The position numbers and the translations under genes were made by a program. A DNA stretch of 64,000 nt. Source: Bacillota bacterium (lineage in GTDB: Bacteria > Bacillota > Desulfotomaculia > Desulfotomaculales > VENG01). The notes beneath the pieces were generated by a model, which searched no databases, was not told the origin of the DNA, and saw only the letters and a program-made list of their open reading frames with translations. The stretch spans positions 1 to 64,000 of the forward strand of contig VENG01000032.1 of the NCBI GenBank assembly GCA_009711705.1, in the 5' to 3' direction. Positions 35,501-44,304 of the stretch are shown here, in pieces. Position 1 is the stretch's first letter. The number at the start of each line of letters is the position of its first letter.

Positions 35501-35624
35501 ATTCATAACGGTTTATGAACGACAGGCCAATAAAAGGGTGGAAATTAATATCCAGGAGATGGCCGGTTTTCCCCATGGTTTGGTGGCCAGAGGTGAAAAT
35601 GAGGTGGAAGTGAAGGTTTCTTAG
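32562..35624 (+). CDS. large baseplate protein (gp6/J-like, Afp11-like)
   Basis: This protein of about 1,020 residues is a putative baseplate wedge component of eCIS. Its start (MLSPKIDSKDLQDLIEQMRK...FSPSDPDPGTALFMLFAKIF) is the usual opening. The central part is beta-rich and variable. The C-terminal 250 residues carry the J/gp47-type core: VKTGGGTKGNLDVG-like (here RSKTGGGTKGNLDVGQI), RAVTAEDFEWLARQCSQNVA and VYMEISIYAVVVVDNMDIVI. The conserved start and the lack of a ribosome site for TTG 32541 favour ATG 32562, though its own site is weak. It is longer than typical Afp11. Confidence 0.85.
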   Translation: MLSPKIDSKDLQDLIEQMRKMAPHYTPEWRFSPSDPDPGTALFMLFAKIFMGNIERFNKVPLKNFIAFLNMLNVSLLPPAPASTFVTFRLSTGASEPVLIPAGTQVSASADDGGGTVVFETEGNILAVPVSVETAYNVSVEKDEIVPIKQHFFSGELVKPGTHQSSVTLFNTGEEEDLQEHSLYLGHATLFMLREPTLVELEMSNSWKQFKEAQICEKLTDSRFVEWSYSTEDGWELFDEVRAEGNRLVLKKDPKLEVTEKEIDGIVSRWIRCLAKKTQTAELDDVEIDGINAGAEYFDSETGGGLPPDMLFCNDVQLTAEAFYPVGKYFNSYDTFYLSSREALSKKGSTITLSFKLQHVENMMQSDLYDNINWKMIMKKSDLEEPEPPRVSVLNVSWEYWNGTGWVNLLEDKDYKEIFYYPAVEKKDITFMCPVDLEETYVNDIPGYWIRVRVVNIENNYAVNSVYRSPWIENIELKYRYPYGKIPVEHCLTYNNLEYKYRTLGNGEQNLFRPFYSLECQHPAFYLGLDAPPLRGPISVFFSLERKKETGENPPLVEWEYLRKDGIHCTWSPLKTQDRTKGFSRSGNVMFVGSQDFARGKVFGRDLYWIRAVNGDGKYENEGELIQAPNLQGIYFNTAKVVQQESLEDEIFEAVYSEDPIKFSLATAPVTYEEVWVNEVGFLAADQLQQLSANDLTQVKEVKDAEGKLEEIWVKWRAVDGFFESQEDDRHYVIDRSSGILYFGDGKCGKSPPVTGTENIIVRSKTGGGTKGNLDVGQIINLENSIAYVDSVFNPESSGGGCDVETFEEAVRRGPQALKHMGRAVTAEDFEWLARQCSQNVAKVKCLPNINSGGERETGCVTIVVVPKSNGSSGVDFLQLKQELETYLVSRAASMVALPGKLQVVEPVYMEISIYAVVVVDNMDIVIATEREALEKLEGFLDPLTGNHDGNGWEIGRYPHISMFYALLNAVNTVNYVEKVFITVYERQANKRVEINIQEMAGFPHGLVARGENEVEVKVS

Positions 35625-35651
35625 ATTACTTTGGGTTATATAGGAGGAAAA

Positions 35652-37895
35652 ATGCTACCTTTACCGGATCTCGACGACAGGACATTCGAACAAATGGTGG
35701 ACGAGGCCAGAAAAATGATTCCCGGCTTATCCCCGGATTGGACTGATGAGAATTACCATGACCCCGGTATTACATTCATTGAACTATTTGCCTGGCTGGC
35801 AGATATGCAGCAGTATTATATGAACCGGATACCGGATAAAAATAAGAAAAAGTTTTTAAAATTACTTGGGATGTCCTTCCGGGACGCTTCCCCGGCCAGG
35901 GCTGATGTCACCCTGGGCGGGGTTCCCCGTGTTTGTCGCCTGCCCGCAGGTACTCCTTTAAAGGCCGGGAGACAGCCTTTTGAAACCGAAGAGTCTATTG
36001 TGCTGCTTCCTTTGCGGCCGGAGAAAATCATTGTAATGACAGATGGTAAAACCTCTGATTTCACTTCATCCAATGATCAGCGTGGTATTTTTTATTATGC
36101 ATTTGGACGGGAAGTAAGGGCCGGCAACCGTTTGTATATTGGTTTTGACGGGCCAATTCCTCCGAACCTGGACATTGGTCTGACCATACAGCTATTCGAA
36201 GATTATCCCGTGTTAGCAGAAGACGGCATGGCGGATCGGATGATGATCATACCTTCCGGGGAAGTCTCCTGGAGGTATTATGGGAAACACCCGTCCGGTG
36301 GTACACCCGGTTGGTTTCCGCTGCCGGTAACCAGAGATGATACCGTGCATATGTGCCGGAGCGGTAGGGTTTATTTTAAACTTCCCGGGGCCATGGAACC
36401 AATGCATATTCACCCAGCCGGGGAAAAAGGGCGTTACTGGATTTGCTGTACAGTGGAACGGGGAGGATACGAGACCCCTCCCCGGATAGACAAGATTGCC
36501 GTAAATACCGGCACAGCCGTACAATATAAGACGTGGAGCAGGGTATTCTCTTTTTCCGGCAACGGGATGCCGGGGCAGGTTTTTGAGTTGGAAAACTACC
36601 TGTCATTTACCGGTGCAATCCATGTGCAGGTACGTGATGAAGGTGGAAATTGGCATCCCTGGTTAGTTGAGGAAGATTTGTCCTCGCGGCCGGGTGAGGC
36701 TGCTTGTGTGATCAGAAGGGATGAACATAAAATCTCAACTATTCTCACTTTCGGAGACGGGAAGCAGGGGTTGATTCCCCCTGCGGGAGAAGATAATATC
36801 CGGTTAATTGCTGTTGAAGATACCTTTAAGGATGAAAGATTTCTGGGAATGAGTACCGGCTTGCCTCACCAGGTTTTTCCTCTTCCCCGGGGATCTGTTA
36901 TGCCGGATGGCTTGCTGCTCCAGGTGGGGACAAGAAGAGAGGCCGTAGGGGACTATGTATGGCACGATTGGGAAATGGTGGATGATTTTGATTCCTCCGG
37001 TCCGGCAGACCGCCACTATGTTTTAAACCGGGATACCGGGGAAATATTGTTCGGGGATAATGAAAAGGGGGCTATTCCTTCTCCGTCCGAGGATAACAAT
37101 ATTTGTATTGTATCTTACCGAACCGGTGGTGGAGAGCTGGGAAACGTTAAAGAGGAAGAAATTAACCAGATAGATGGAGCGGCGGTCACCATGAAGGGAC
37201 TGTCAGTTAGCAACTGGCTCCCTGCCGGGGGCGGCAGAGAAAGGGAAACACTTAAAGATGTTGACCAAAAGGTGCATACGGAATTAAACCGGCAGCACCG
37301 GGCCGTTACATCAGGGGATTATGAAAATATTGCCCGTGCTACTCCCGGACTGCGAGTGGCTCGAGTGAGGGCAATTCCCCTATATGATCCGGGGCTTCAG
37401 GGCTATCCAAAGAATACGGCACCGGCTCAGATGACGGTGGTGGTGGTACCTTACAGCGAAGCAAAAAGGCCCGTACCCAGCCCCGGGTTTTTGCAAACTG
37501 TACGCCTTTACTTAAACCGGTTCAGATTGGTTACCACAGAGATGCACGTCATTCCGCCGGAATACGTGAAAATAATGGTTCATGCCGTGGTAGTGGTGTC
37601 ACCTTACAGTAATGTTAAGGTGACCAGGGTTACAGCATTTTTGGAAAAGATTTTGAACCCTCTCGGTGGTACTGGCGGCTATGATGGGTGGCCTTTCGGG
37701 CGTACTGTGTATAAGGGCGATATATTTGCCGCAATTAACAACATTGACGGCGTAGATTACGTAAAGGAGCTTTGGCTGCATGCGGAAGGGGCAGGTGCCA
37801 GGAAAGATTCCAGCGGTGGCATTCAAATACCACCGCACGGGTTGGTCTATTCGGGAGAGCATGAAATAGAAATTGTTAGCCGGGATAACCTGTAA
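35652..37895 (+). CDS. baseplate protein (gp6/J-like, Afp12-type partner)
   Basis: This protein of about 747 residues opens with LPDLDDRTFEQMVDEARKMI and NYHDPGITFIELFAWLADMQ, the standard start of the second large eCIS baseplate protein. It ends with a J-like module (HRAVTSGDYENIARATPGLR, VKIMVHAVVVVSPYSNVKVT). AGGAGG at 35642-35647 supports the ATG at 35652 rather than the upstream TTG. It shares the C-terminal fold with its upstream neighbour. The two probably form the heterodimeric wedge. Confidence 0.85.
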   Translation: MLPLPDLDDRTFEQMVDEARKMIPGLSPDWTDENYHDPGITFIELFAWLADMQQYYMNRIPDKNKKKFLKLLGMSFRDASPARADVTLGGVPRVCRLPAGTPLKAGRQPFETEESIVLLPLRPEKIIVMTDGKTSDFTSSNDQRGIFYYAFGREVRAGNRLYIGFDGPIPPNLDIGLTIQLFEDYPVLAEDGMADRMMIIPSGEVSWRYYGKHPSGGTPGWFPLPVTRDDTVHMCRSGRVYFKLPGAMEPMHIHPAGEKGRYWICCTVERGGYETPPRIDKIAVNTGTAVQYKTWSRVFSFSGNGMPGQVFELENYLSFTGAIHVQVRDEGGNWHPWLVEEDLSSRPGEAACVIRRDEHKISTILTFGDGKQGLIPPAGEDNIRLIAVEDTFKDERFLGMSTGLPHQVFPLPRGSVMPDGLLLQVGTRREAVGDYVWHDWEMVDDFDSSGPADRHYVLNRDTGEILFGDNEKGAIPSPSEDNNICIVSYRTGGGELGNVKEEEINQIDGAAVTMKGLSVSNWLPAGGGRERETLKDVDQKVHTELNRQHRAVTSGDYENIARATPGLRVARVRAIPLYDPGLQGYPKNTAPAQMTVVVVPYSEAKRPVPSPGFLQTVRLYLNRFRLVTTEMHVIPPEYVKIMVHAVVVVSPYSNVKVTRVTAFLEKILNPLGGTGGYDGWPFGRTVYKGDIFAAINNIDGVDYVKELWLHAEGAGARKDSSGGIQIPPHGLVYSGEHEIEIVSRDNL

Positions 37896-37936
37896 TTGAT
37901 GCATATAATCAAGGCCAGAGGAAGGGGGTGAGCTTG

Positions 37937-40048
37937 ATGCAGAAGGAAGTAAACTTTATATCTATTAATCGGAAGCAAGACTGGGAAAATGGAGTTGCTT
38001 CCAATCTAAATATTGTAGACGAAGGGATTTCGTTAAAATATACCGAAGAATTCGCCGTGTCCCGGACAGTATGCCCGGCGGATGCAGGGATAACCACTAC
38101 AGTAAAGGATTTTGTGGCCGGGGGATACGGATTCTTATATTTGCTGGATGTGGACGCAAATATATGGTGGTATGACTATCAAAACCAGCAGGCCGGACTT
38201 TTTTTTAAGGCCGGACACGGAATGTTTACCCAACATGCTGTTATTACTTTATGGAAAGATACTTTGTTCGTCGCCGATCCGGCCGGGGAGTGGAAAGTGG
38301 CGGCATTCTCCCTTTTAAATGGACAGCTGCTTTGGAGCCTCAATGAGTGTGAAGGCATGGAGATTTTCCCTCTGGCAATGGCCGTTGGGGAGGGACGACA
38401 AAATTTGTACGTTGCCGTACCCCTGGACATTACTTACGATAAGGACCGCATCGGGGAGGTTCCTCAAGGTGGGAGGCTGGGGATAGTAAAAATAAATGCT
38501 TCCGGTATGCCGGTTAACATTTTCCAGGACAGTAAATTATATTTAAAAGAAAAAGCTGAATTGCTCCGGTTAAAAGATAAGCTGTATATGGCGGTCTCCC
38601 AGGAAGAGCTGGTGTATTTGTTAAATGCGCAGGCAGGGGTAATATCGGGTTTTTCAACTGATGGAACGATGCTGGTACATTTTCCGGTCAAGTCGGAAGC
38701 GCAGCTTTCCGGCCTGGGTATCGATGCTCATGGGGATATTTACCTGGGGGACTCCAGGAGGCTGGCCCCCGGTGTGGAAGATGACCGTTTTGTGATGATT
38801 GTAAATTCTCCGGGGGATATTACAGGGCTGGTTGACGGGTACAGGGGCAGGGCTGACAAATTAATCTTAGATAACAATCAGAAAATGTATATATGGAACG
38901 GCGAAACATTTCTTGTAACGGTTATGGAACCGGAAAAGAAAACCGCAATCATGGGAGAATCAGGGTTCCCACGAGGGATATATCTTTCCGGGGCCATTGA
39001 TTGCAGGCTGGAGCAAGCCTGCTGGCATAAAATCCTGCTTGAAGCCCAAATACCGGAAAATACTCAGGTGAAAATAGCTTACTTTGCTTCCGATAAAAAG
39101 TCTTTTTTGATGAACGGGCGCAATCAGGATCTGGATGAATACATACGGGACAGAAGTATTTCATTCCAGGAGAAACTACATTTTCTGGAATCCTTCTGGC
39201 ATCAATCGATATTAAACCCTGAAGACGCGCTGTTTCACGGTGCAAGGGGACGTTTTTTGTGGTTTAAGATAGAATTAGTGGGTAGTGATGAAGGTACTCC
39301 GGTACTGAAAACATTACGGCTGTATTATCCAAGGATATCTTATCTAAGATATTTGCCGGCTGTCTATCAGGACGATAAAAAGAGCAGTGAATTTTTGGAG
39401 AGGTTTCTTTCCTTATTTGAAACCTTTTTCAGTAACATGGATGAGAAAATTGATAATGCCGCCGGTTATTTTGATGCGGACTCTGTTTCGGGTAAATATC
39501 TGAAGTGGCTGGCCAGCTGGCTGGCTGTTTCGGTTGATGACAGCTGGAATGAAGAACAGGTGCGCCGGTTGATAAAAAGGTCGCCGGAACTTTATAAAAA
39601 ACGCGGTACCAGGGAAGGTATCGCGGAAATAATTGAAGTATTTACCGGCGAGAAGCCGTTTATTGTCGAATATTTTCAGTACAAAGAACTGCTCAAAGTG
39701 CCTGAATTGCAAAATTTGCTTTCCCGGTTGTACAGCGTTGACCCGTATTGTTTTTGCGTGTTTGTCAAGGCCGATTGCGTGCCCACTGAACGCCAGCGCC
39801 TTACACTGCAAAAATTATTGCAGGATGAGAAGCCGGCTTTTACAATGGCCAAGTTAGTTATACTGCAGTCATGGATATACCTGGATATGCATAGCTACCT
39901 TGGTATTAACACCTATTTATCCGAACACTCTGTCTTGCGCCTGGACCAGGAATCCTATATACCAAATAACGCTGTTGTGATTGATGTGGATCGTAATCAC
40001 CGCCTGGGGATCCATTCCAGAACGGAATTGGATTCCAGCTTGCAGTAG
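37937..40048 (+). CDS. tail protein I-like baseplate protein with N-terminal propeller-like domain
   Basis: In this protein of about 703 residues the last 240 (from SYLRYLPAVYQDDKKSSEFL) match the phage tail protein family around gpI (TIGR02242 type): LFETFFSNMDEKIDNAAGYF, LKWLASWLAVSVDDSWNE and LYKKRGTREGIAEIIEVFTG. The first 450 residues look like a beta-propeller (repeated FLYLLDVDANIWWYD, LFVADPAGEWKVAAF, DIYLGDSRR motifs). Such N-terminal propellers occur in large eCIS versions. AAGGGGG supports ATG 37937 over the abutting GTG 37928. It converges with the next gene, 19 bases apart, with no terminator seen. Confidence 0.82.
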   Translation: MQKEVNFISINRKQDWENGVASNLNIVDEGISLKYTEEFAVSRTVCPADAGITTTVKDFVAGGYGFLYLLDVDANIWWYDYQNQQAGLFFKAGHGMFTQHAVITLWKDTLFVADPAGEWKVAAFSLLNGQLLWSLNECEGMEIFPLAMAVGEGRQNLYVAVPLDITYDKDRIGEVPQGGRLGIVKINASGMPVNIFQDSKLYLKEKAELLRLKDKLYMAVSQEELVYLLNAQAGVISGFSTDGTMLVHFPVKSEAQLSGLGIDAHGDIYLGDSRRLAPGVEDDRFVMIVNSPGDITGLVDGYRGRADKLILDNNQKMYIWNGETFLVTVMEPEKKTAIMGESGFPRGIYLSGAIDCRLEQACWHKILLEAQIPENTQVKIAYFASDKKSFLMNGRNQDLDEYIRDRSISFQEKLHFLESFWHQSILNPEDALFHGARGRFLWFKIELVGSDEGTPVLKTLRLYYPRISYLRYLPAVYQDDKKSSEFLERFLSLFETFFSNMDEKIDNAAGYFDADSVSGKYLKWLASWLAVSVDDSWNEEQVRRLIKRSPELYKKRGTREGIAEIIEVFTGEKPFIVEYFQYKELLKVPELQNLLSRLYSVDPYCFCVFVKADCVPTERQRLTLQKLLQDEKPAFTMAKLVILQSWIYLDMHSYLGINTYLSEHSVLRLDQESYIPNNAVVIDVDRNHRLGIHSRTELDSSLQ

Positions 40049-40067
40049 TCGTTGTCGACCCCGGCTT

Positions 40068-41264
40068 CTAAACAGCGGTCTGCGGCTCCCGGTATACAGG
40101 CATGTGCGGTACAGTGATGGTTTTAATATTGTTTCTGTATCCTTCTTTATAGGCCTCAACGATGAATGTATATCTTTTGGAAACCTGTGGCGGAAGTTCC
40201 CATTGCCAGGTGAATTTTCCACCTTCTATTATTGCAGGCTGCCCGTTTATCTTAACTGCTGCCCCTGCACTGGAGGTGCCTTCGATGGTTAAAGTGTGAC
40301 CGTTGATTTTATGCGATAGGGTACTCAATTCCACCTTAGACAGTAGTTTGTTTATGGTGACAGCCCGGGTAACATTCTTTTCCCCTAGACGCTCTGCGGT
40401 TATTTGAAAAATATTAGGCCCCATATTGGTTAAAGGTAGTGACAGCGAAAATGTGCCGTCATTACCGGCAACCGTTTTCTTATCACCTACTGAAATTATG
40501 GTGTTTGGGGGAGCATTTCCATCGATGGTAACTATATCAGAATCAGTTTCCCGGGGCTGGTTGATTGATAACTGGGTAAGCGTAAAAATTTTAACGGGAA
40601 CTGTTTGTACTTCCTTTTTACCATCAACATTAACGGCCGTGATTTCAATCGACTCATCCACAATATCCGGAAGTTGAGCAGGGTCTTCCCCTTTTGCCTG
40701 CAGTATTTGGTTATCGGTTATGGTAAAAGTATCCTGGCCGGTTTCTGATATCCTGTTTATTATTACGCCGGCTATTGAAATCTTATTTAATGGGTCTGTT
40801 ACCACTGAAACCTTCTTAAGATTTTCGAAGTTGGCTGTATCCGGGGAGACTGTAACTTTCAATGCTACAGGAAGCGGAGTTTTCTCTAAATTATAGGTGT
40901 ATGTCTTACTCAGGCCCAGTGGAACCTTCACTTGAAAGGGAATTTTATTTATCCCGCCTTTGAGTTCATTAGGTAGAATTCGGAAAATGGCTGAGCCATT
41001 ATTGTCTACCTGTTGAGTATCTTTTTTGTTCATTGTGACCTGGCTTCCTGGGGGGGCTTGGGTCTCCACAACGTATACTCTTTCTTCGTCAACGCCGGTG
41101 AGCCTGTGTGTGGCCTCGAAGGTAGGGCGGTGGGTATAAAGAAAAATACAAACCATTAAAGTGCAGAAAATAATAGATGAAACAATTATTTGGCGTTTAT
41201 ACATCTTGAACCAGTTAGTTAACCTGGTTATAAAAAAATCAAGATAATCTCGGAAAGCAGACAT
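40068..41264 (-). CDS. single-pass membrane protein with Ig-like domains
   Basis: This 398-residue protein has a cytoplasmic start of about 25 residues, one membrane helix (IIVSSIIFCTLMVCIFLYTH) and an extracytoplasmic part with several Ig-like/glucodextranase-B-like beta domains. One stretch reads VTIDGNAPPNTIISVGDKKT and another LTIEGTSSAGAAVKINGQPA. A GAGGGGTG site precedes the ATG. It is transcribed against the surrounding eCIS genes from its own upstream region (41265-41410), which also serves the AAA+ gene. Its role is unknown. An envelope anchor or adhesion partner for the particle is plausible. Confidence 0.65.
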   Translation of the reverse strand: MSAFRDYLDFFITRLTNWFKMYKRQIIVSSIIFCTLMVCIFLYTHRPTFEATHRLTGVDEERVYVVETQAPPGSQVTMNKKDTQQVDNNGSAIFRILPNELKGGINKIPFQVKVPLGLSKTYTYNLEKTPLPVALKVTVSPDTANFENLKKVSVVTDPLNKISIAGVIINRISETGQDTFTITDNQILQAKGEDPAQLPDIVDESIEITAVNVDGKKEVQTVPVKIFTLTQLSINQPRETDSDIVTIDGNAPPNTIISVGDKKTVAGNDGTFSLSLPLTNMGPNIFQITAERLGEKNVTRAVTINKLLSKVELSTLSHKINGHTLTIEGTSSAGAAVKINGQPAIIEGGKFTWQWELPPQVSKRYTFIVEAYKEGYRNNIKTITVPHMPVYREPQTAV

Positions 41265-41410
41265 TTGTTAATACACCCCTCAGAAAAGTTAGTAGTATCA
41301 CTAATATAATAAACTAGCTTGTGTAAAAAAAAAATAAAAAATTTCCATGTATTTGACGAATCTGCAAAATCAGTTTTACGACCAATAGTCATGAAGGGCC
41401 TGGTATCGAA

Positions 41411-43585
41411 ATGTACGCCGACAGTTTGCAGCATATAAAAGAAGAGCTAAAGCACCTTGACCTGAGAATTCTCCTTCTGCTTGGGCAGCAGTCTCGCCCG
41501 TCAGGAAGCCAGGCTGATAGGCTGAGAGGCTTGGTTATATCGGATGAAGAGGCTTACAGGCTGATAAAAACAGACATTTTTTCCCCCGCTCCGGGCAGTT
41601 CTGACAAAAAAACTTTGCACGAGATGCTGGCGCAGGTTAAGAAAGAGATACAAGAAAAAAGGGCTGAAAGTCGAAAAAAGGGAGTTTTCTTACCCCTGGA
41701 ATATTTGTCTGCAGCCTTTAGCCTGACACCACTGGAAGAACAGTGCCTTGTTGTTTGCCTGGCGGCGGAATTAGACATGAAATACCAAAAGTTATATGGA
41801 TTTTTGCATGATGATATGACACGCAAAAGACCTACTGTGGATTTGGTATTGAACTTGCTATGCGAAACAACAGAAGAAAAGCTGCTGGCCCGCCGCTGTT
41901 TCTCGCCGGATGGGATACTAATGAAGTATTTTTTAACTCGCCATGACGGTGCAGGTTCCGGAATGCTGTCCAAAGAGTTATGCCTGGGTGAGGACGTAGT
42001 CAGCTTTCTATTGGGAAGCAGCGGCTTAACGGGCGCTGTAAGTAACTTTGCCGAACTGGAGTATCCTTACGAGGAATTAGGACCGCTGTTGTGGGGGCAA
42101 GGCATACAGGATAACATAAAAAAAGTTGTACAGTCAGTAAATAGAGGAGAGTATGGGAAGAAGCAATCCATTGTATTTTACCTGTACGGCCCCAAAGGAG
42201 CCGGTAAAAAGCTTCAGGCCAGGCATTTTAGTAAATACCTGAACCAAACCTTGTTGTTGGTGGATTTGCGCCGGGTTCTGGAAAAAGGGCAGGATCACGG
42301 TGAACTGTTGGAAACACTAGGGCGGGATGCTGTTTTTCAGGGTGCCGTCCCCGCTTTCTTTAATTTTCAGGCCTTGCTTACAGACCATATTACATGCAGC
42401 CAAATACGCGAGGACCTATTTCGTTTCATAAAAACTTTTACCGGGGTATTTTTTCTGCTGGCCGATCGTCCCTGGAAACCTGAAGATATTACGGAGGACT
42501 ACCACTTTGTAGATATCGAATTAAATGTTCCGCCTGATGCTGAACGGAAAAGATTATGGGAAGTATTGGCCGGCGAGGGCGGCCTTGAAGCGAATATTGA
42601 CTGGGGGGATTTGGCGGCTAAGTTCCGTTTTACCCCCGGGCAGATAAAAAATGCTGTTGTAACCGCTAACAATATGCTCCATCGGGACGGCCGGGAATCC
42701 GATAATGTGTCTGAAATAATTCATAAGGCCTGCTATGCTCAAGTGAGTCATAATCTTGAGCAAATGGCCACTCTTATCCGCCCGGTTTACTCATTGGATG
42801 ATGTTATCTTGCCTGATGAACAAAAAAAACACCTGAAAAATGCCTGTAACCAGGTGAAATACCGCCATATTGTTTACGGTCAGTGGGGTTTTGACCGTAA
42901 ACTGGCTTACGGGAAGGGTTTAAGCATACTTTTTTTCGGGCCTTCCGGCACCGGAAAAACAATGTCGGCACAGGCAGTGGCAAAAGAGCTGCATATGGAA
43001 TTGTATAAAATTAATTTAGCCAGGACAGTGAGTAAATATATTGGGGAAACAGAAAAAAATTTACAGCAGGTTTTTGATGAGGCCCAACGGAGCAATGCTA
43101 TCTTGTTTTTTGACGAAACAGATGCTTTGCTTGGCAAGCGTTCCGAAGTGAAGGATTCCCGTGACCGCTATTCTAATATTGAGGTTGCCTTTTTATTGCA
43201 AAAAATTGAAGAATTTGAGGGAATTACGATGCTTGCAACCAATCTTATACAAAATATAGATGAAGCCTTTATGCGGCGTATTAACTTCATTATTAAGTAT
43301 CCATTTCCTGATGCCCGCCACAGGGAAAAAATCTGGAGGTCTGTTTTTCCGGCAGAAGCCCCTGTCAGCCAGGATCTGGACTTTGAGTTCCTGGCTGAAA
43401 AGTTGGAAATAACGGGGGGCGGTATCAAAAATGTAGCGGTTTCAGCTGCTTTTTTAGCGGCCGGGGAGGCCTCACCTATAACTATGGAGCAGGTCATTCA
43501 GGCAGCGAAATATGAATTGGGTAAGACCGGAAAAATTCTGTTGAGTGATGATTTAGGCGAGTATAATTACTTAATAAACAAATAA
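41411..43585 (+). CDS. AAA+ ATPase of eCIS (Afp15-like)
   Basis: This 724-residue protein has two ATPase modules. The C-terminal one is complete, with Walker A FGPSGTGKTMSAQAVAKEL (K516), Walker B AILFFDETDALLGKR (D568-E569), and arginine-finger region with FMRRINFIIKYPFPD. The N-terminal module has a degenerate Walker A (YGPKGAGKKLQ, lysine where Ser/Thr is expected) and probably does not hydrolyse ATP. A helical N-terminal domain of about 200 residues precedes them. AAA+ ATPases of this kind are near-universal in eCIS and are thought to act in assembly or cargo handling. The gene lies between the baseplate and sheath/tube groups. Confidence 0.92.
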   Translation: MYADSLQHIKEELKHLDLRILLLLGQQSRPSGSQADRLRGLVISDEEAYRLIKTDIFSPAPGSSDKKTLHEMLAQVKKEIQEKRAESRKKGVFLPLEYLSAAFSLTPLEEQCLVVCLAAELDMKYQKLYGFLHDDMTRKRPTVDLVLNLLCETTEEKLLARRCFSPDGILMKYFLTRHDGAGSGMLSKELCLGEDVVSFLLGSSGLTGAVSNFAELEYPYEELGPLLWGQGIQDNIKKVVQSVNRGEYGKKQSIVFYLYGPKGAGKKLQARHFSKYLNQTLLLVDLRRVLEKGQDHGELLETLGRDAVFQGAVPAFFNFQALLTDHITCSQIREDLFRFIKTFTGVFFLLADRPWKPEDITEDYHFVDIELNVPPDAERKRLWEVLAGEGGLEANIDWGDLAAKFRFTPGQIKNAVVTANNMLHRDGRESDNVSEIIHKACYAQVSHNLEQMATLIRPVYSLDDVILPDEQKKHLKNACNQVKYRHIVYGQWGFDRKLAYGKGLSILFFGPSGTGKTMSAQAVAKELHMELYKINLARTVSKYIGETEKNLQQVFDEAQRSNAILFFDETDALLGKRSEVKDSRDRYSNIEVAFLLQKIEEFEGITMLATNLIQNIDEAFMRRINFIIKYPFPDARHREKIWRSVFPAEAPVSQDLDFEFLAEKLEITGGGIKNVAVSAAFLAAGEASPITMEQVIQAAKYELGKTGKILLSDDLGEYNYLINK

Positions 43586-43591
43586 AATCGC

Positions 43592-43647
43592 ATTATACCA
43601 CAATTACAATATATTGTCTTTAATTGATTGTTTTATTATGGTATAAT
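43592..43647 (+). promoter_or_regulatory. extended -10 promoter inside an inverted repeat, upstream of the terminator/sheath/tube genes
   Basis: TGGTATAAT at 43639-43647 is a perfect extended -10 (TGnTATAAT). The same nine bases occur inverted at 43592-43600 (ATTATACCA), so the opposite strand carries an identical element. No strong -35 is present, as usual for extended -10 promoters. It lies about 75 bases before the DUF4255 gene and would give the high-copy sheath and tube genes their own promoter. The dyad could also bind a repressor or end the AAA+ transcript. Confidence 0.55.
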
Positions 43648-43719
43648 TTTGCGCAAATGGATTTGATTGAATTTCTCCTTTCTTGTCATTATTTTAAGAA
43701 TTAATGGAGTTGATCTGGA

Positions 43720-44304
43720 ATAGGAAGTTATACGGTTATTGCGGATGTAGGGAAAACACTACAAAAACTTTTGCGGGATAACATGACACCGGAGCCCATT
43801 GCTGAACAAGAAATGATTGGCTTATGCTCTCCCGCTGACAAACCGGAATATCGCTTAGCCCTTTATCTTTATCGTATTGAGGAGGCTGCAGAATTCCGTA
43901 GTACAGAAATGCGAAATACCGGTGCAGGAGACCTTCAATACCCGCCGCAAAACCTGTATTTATACTACTTGCTCACGGCCTATTCCACAGCTGAACTTAA
44001 GTCTCGATCAGTGGACGAACACAGGATTTTGGGCCGGGCTATGCAGGTTTTGTATGACAATCCAATTTTGCGCGGATCACTGCTTGGGGGAACACTGGCC
44101 CAGAAGGATGAAGAGTTGCGAATAGTTTCGCACAAAATGTCCATGGATGAGTTGAATAAAATCTGGAATTTTGCCGGGGTGTCCTATAGACTTTCCGTAG
44201 GGTATAAGGTGGGGCCGGTTGCTATTGATTCGACCCGCACCAAGAAGACCAGGAGAGTCATGGAAACTGAAATTAGTGTTCGAGGTAAGAAGCGGAATGG
44301 ATAA
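43720..44304 (+). CDS. DUF4255 tail-terminator-like protein (Afp16-like), probable ATA start
   Basis: This protein of about 194 residues is of the DUF4255 family, whose Afp16 member caps tube and sheath and fixes particle length. It shows YTVIADVGKTLQKLLRDN, EYRLALYLYRIEE, PPQNLYLYYLLTAYSTAELK and the C-terminal LSVGYKVGPVAIDS. The conserved YTVIADVG opening lies upstream of the first canonical start (TTG 43771), and a stop at 43711-43713 leaves no ATG, GTG or TTG. ATA at 43720 gives MGSYTVIADVG, the usual family length, with GGAG ten bases upstream. ATT 43738 is a second option. A sequencing frameshift is the alternative explanation. Confidence 0.85.
   Translation: MGSYTVIADVGKTLQKLLRDNMTPEPIAEQEMIGLCSPADKPEYRLALYLYRIEEAAEFRSTEMRNTGAGDLQYPPQNLYLYYLLTAYSTAELKSRSVDEHRILGRAMQVLYDNPILRGSLLGGTLAQKDEELRIVSHKMSMDELNKIWNFAGVSYRLSVGYKVGPVAIDSTRTKKTRRVMETEISVRGKKRNG

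Noticed and set aside
43705..43780. Programmed frameshift joining ATG 43704 to the DUF4255 frame
   Set aside because: No slippery sequence is present, and the ATA at 43720 alone gives the expected N-terminus; a plain sequencing indel remains possible.
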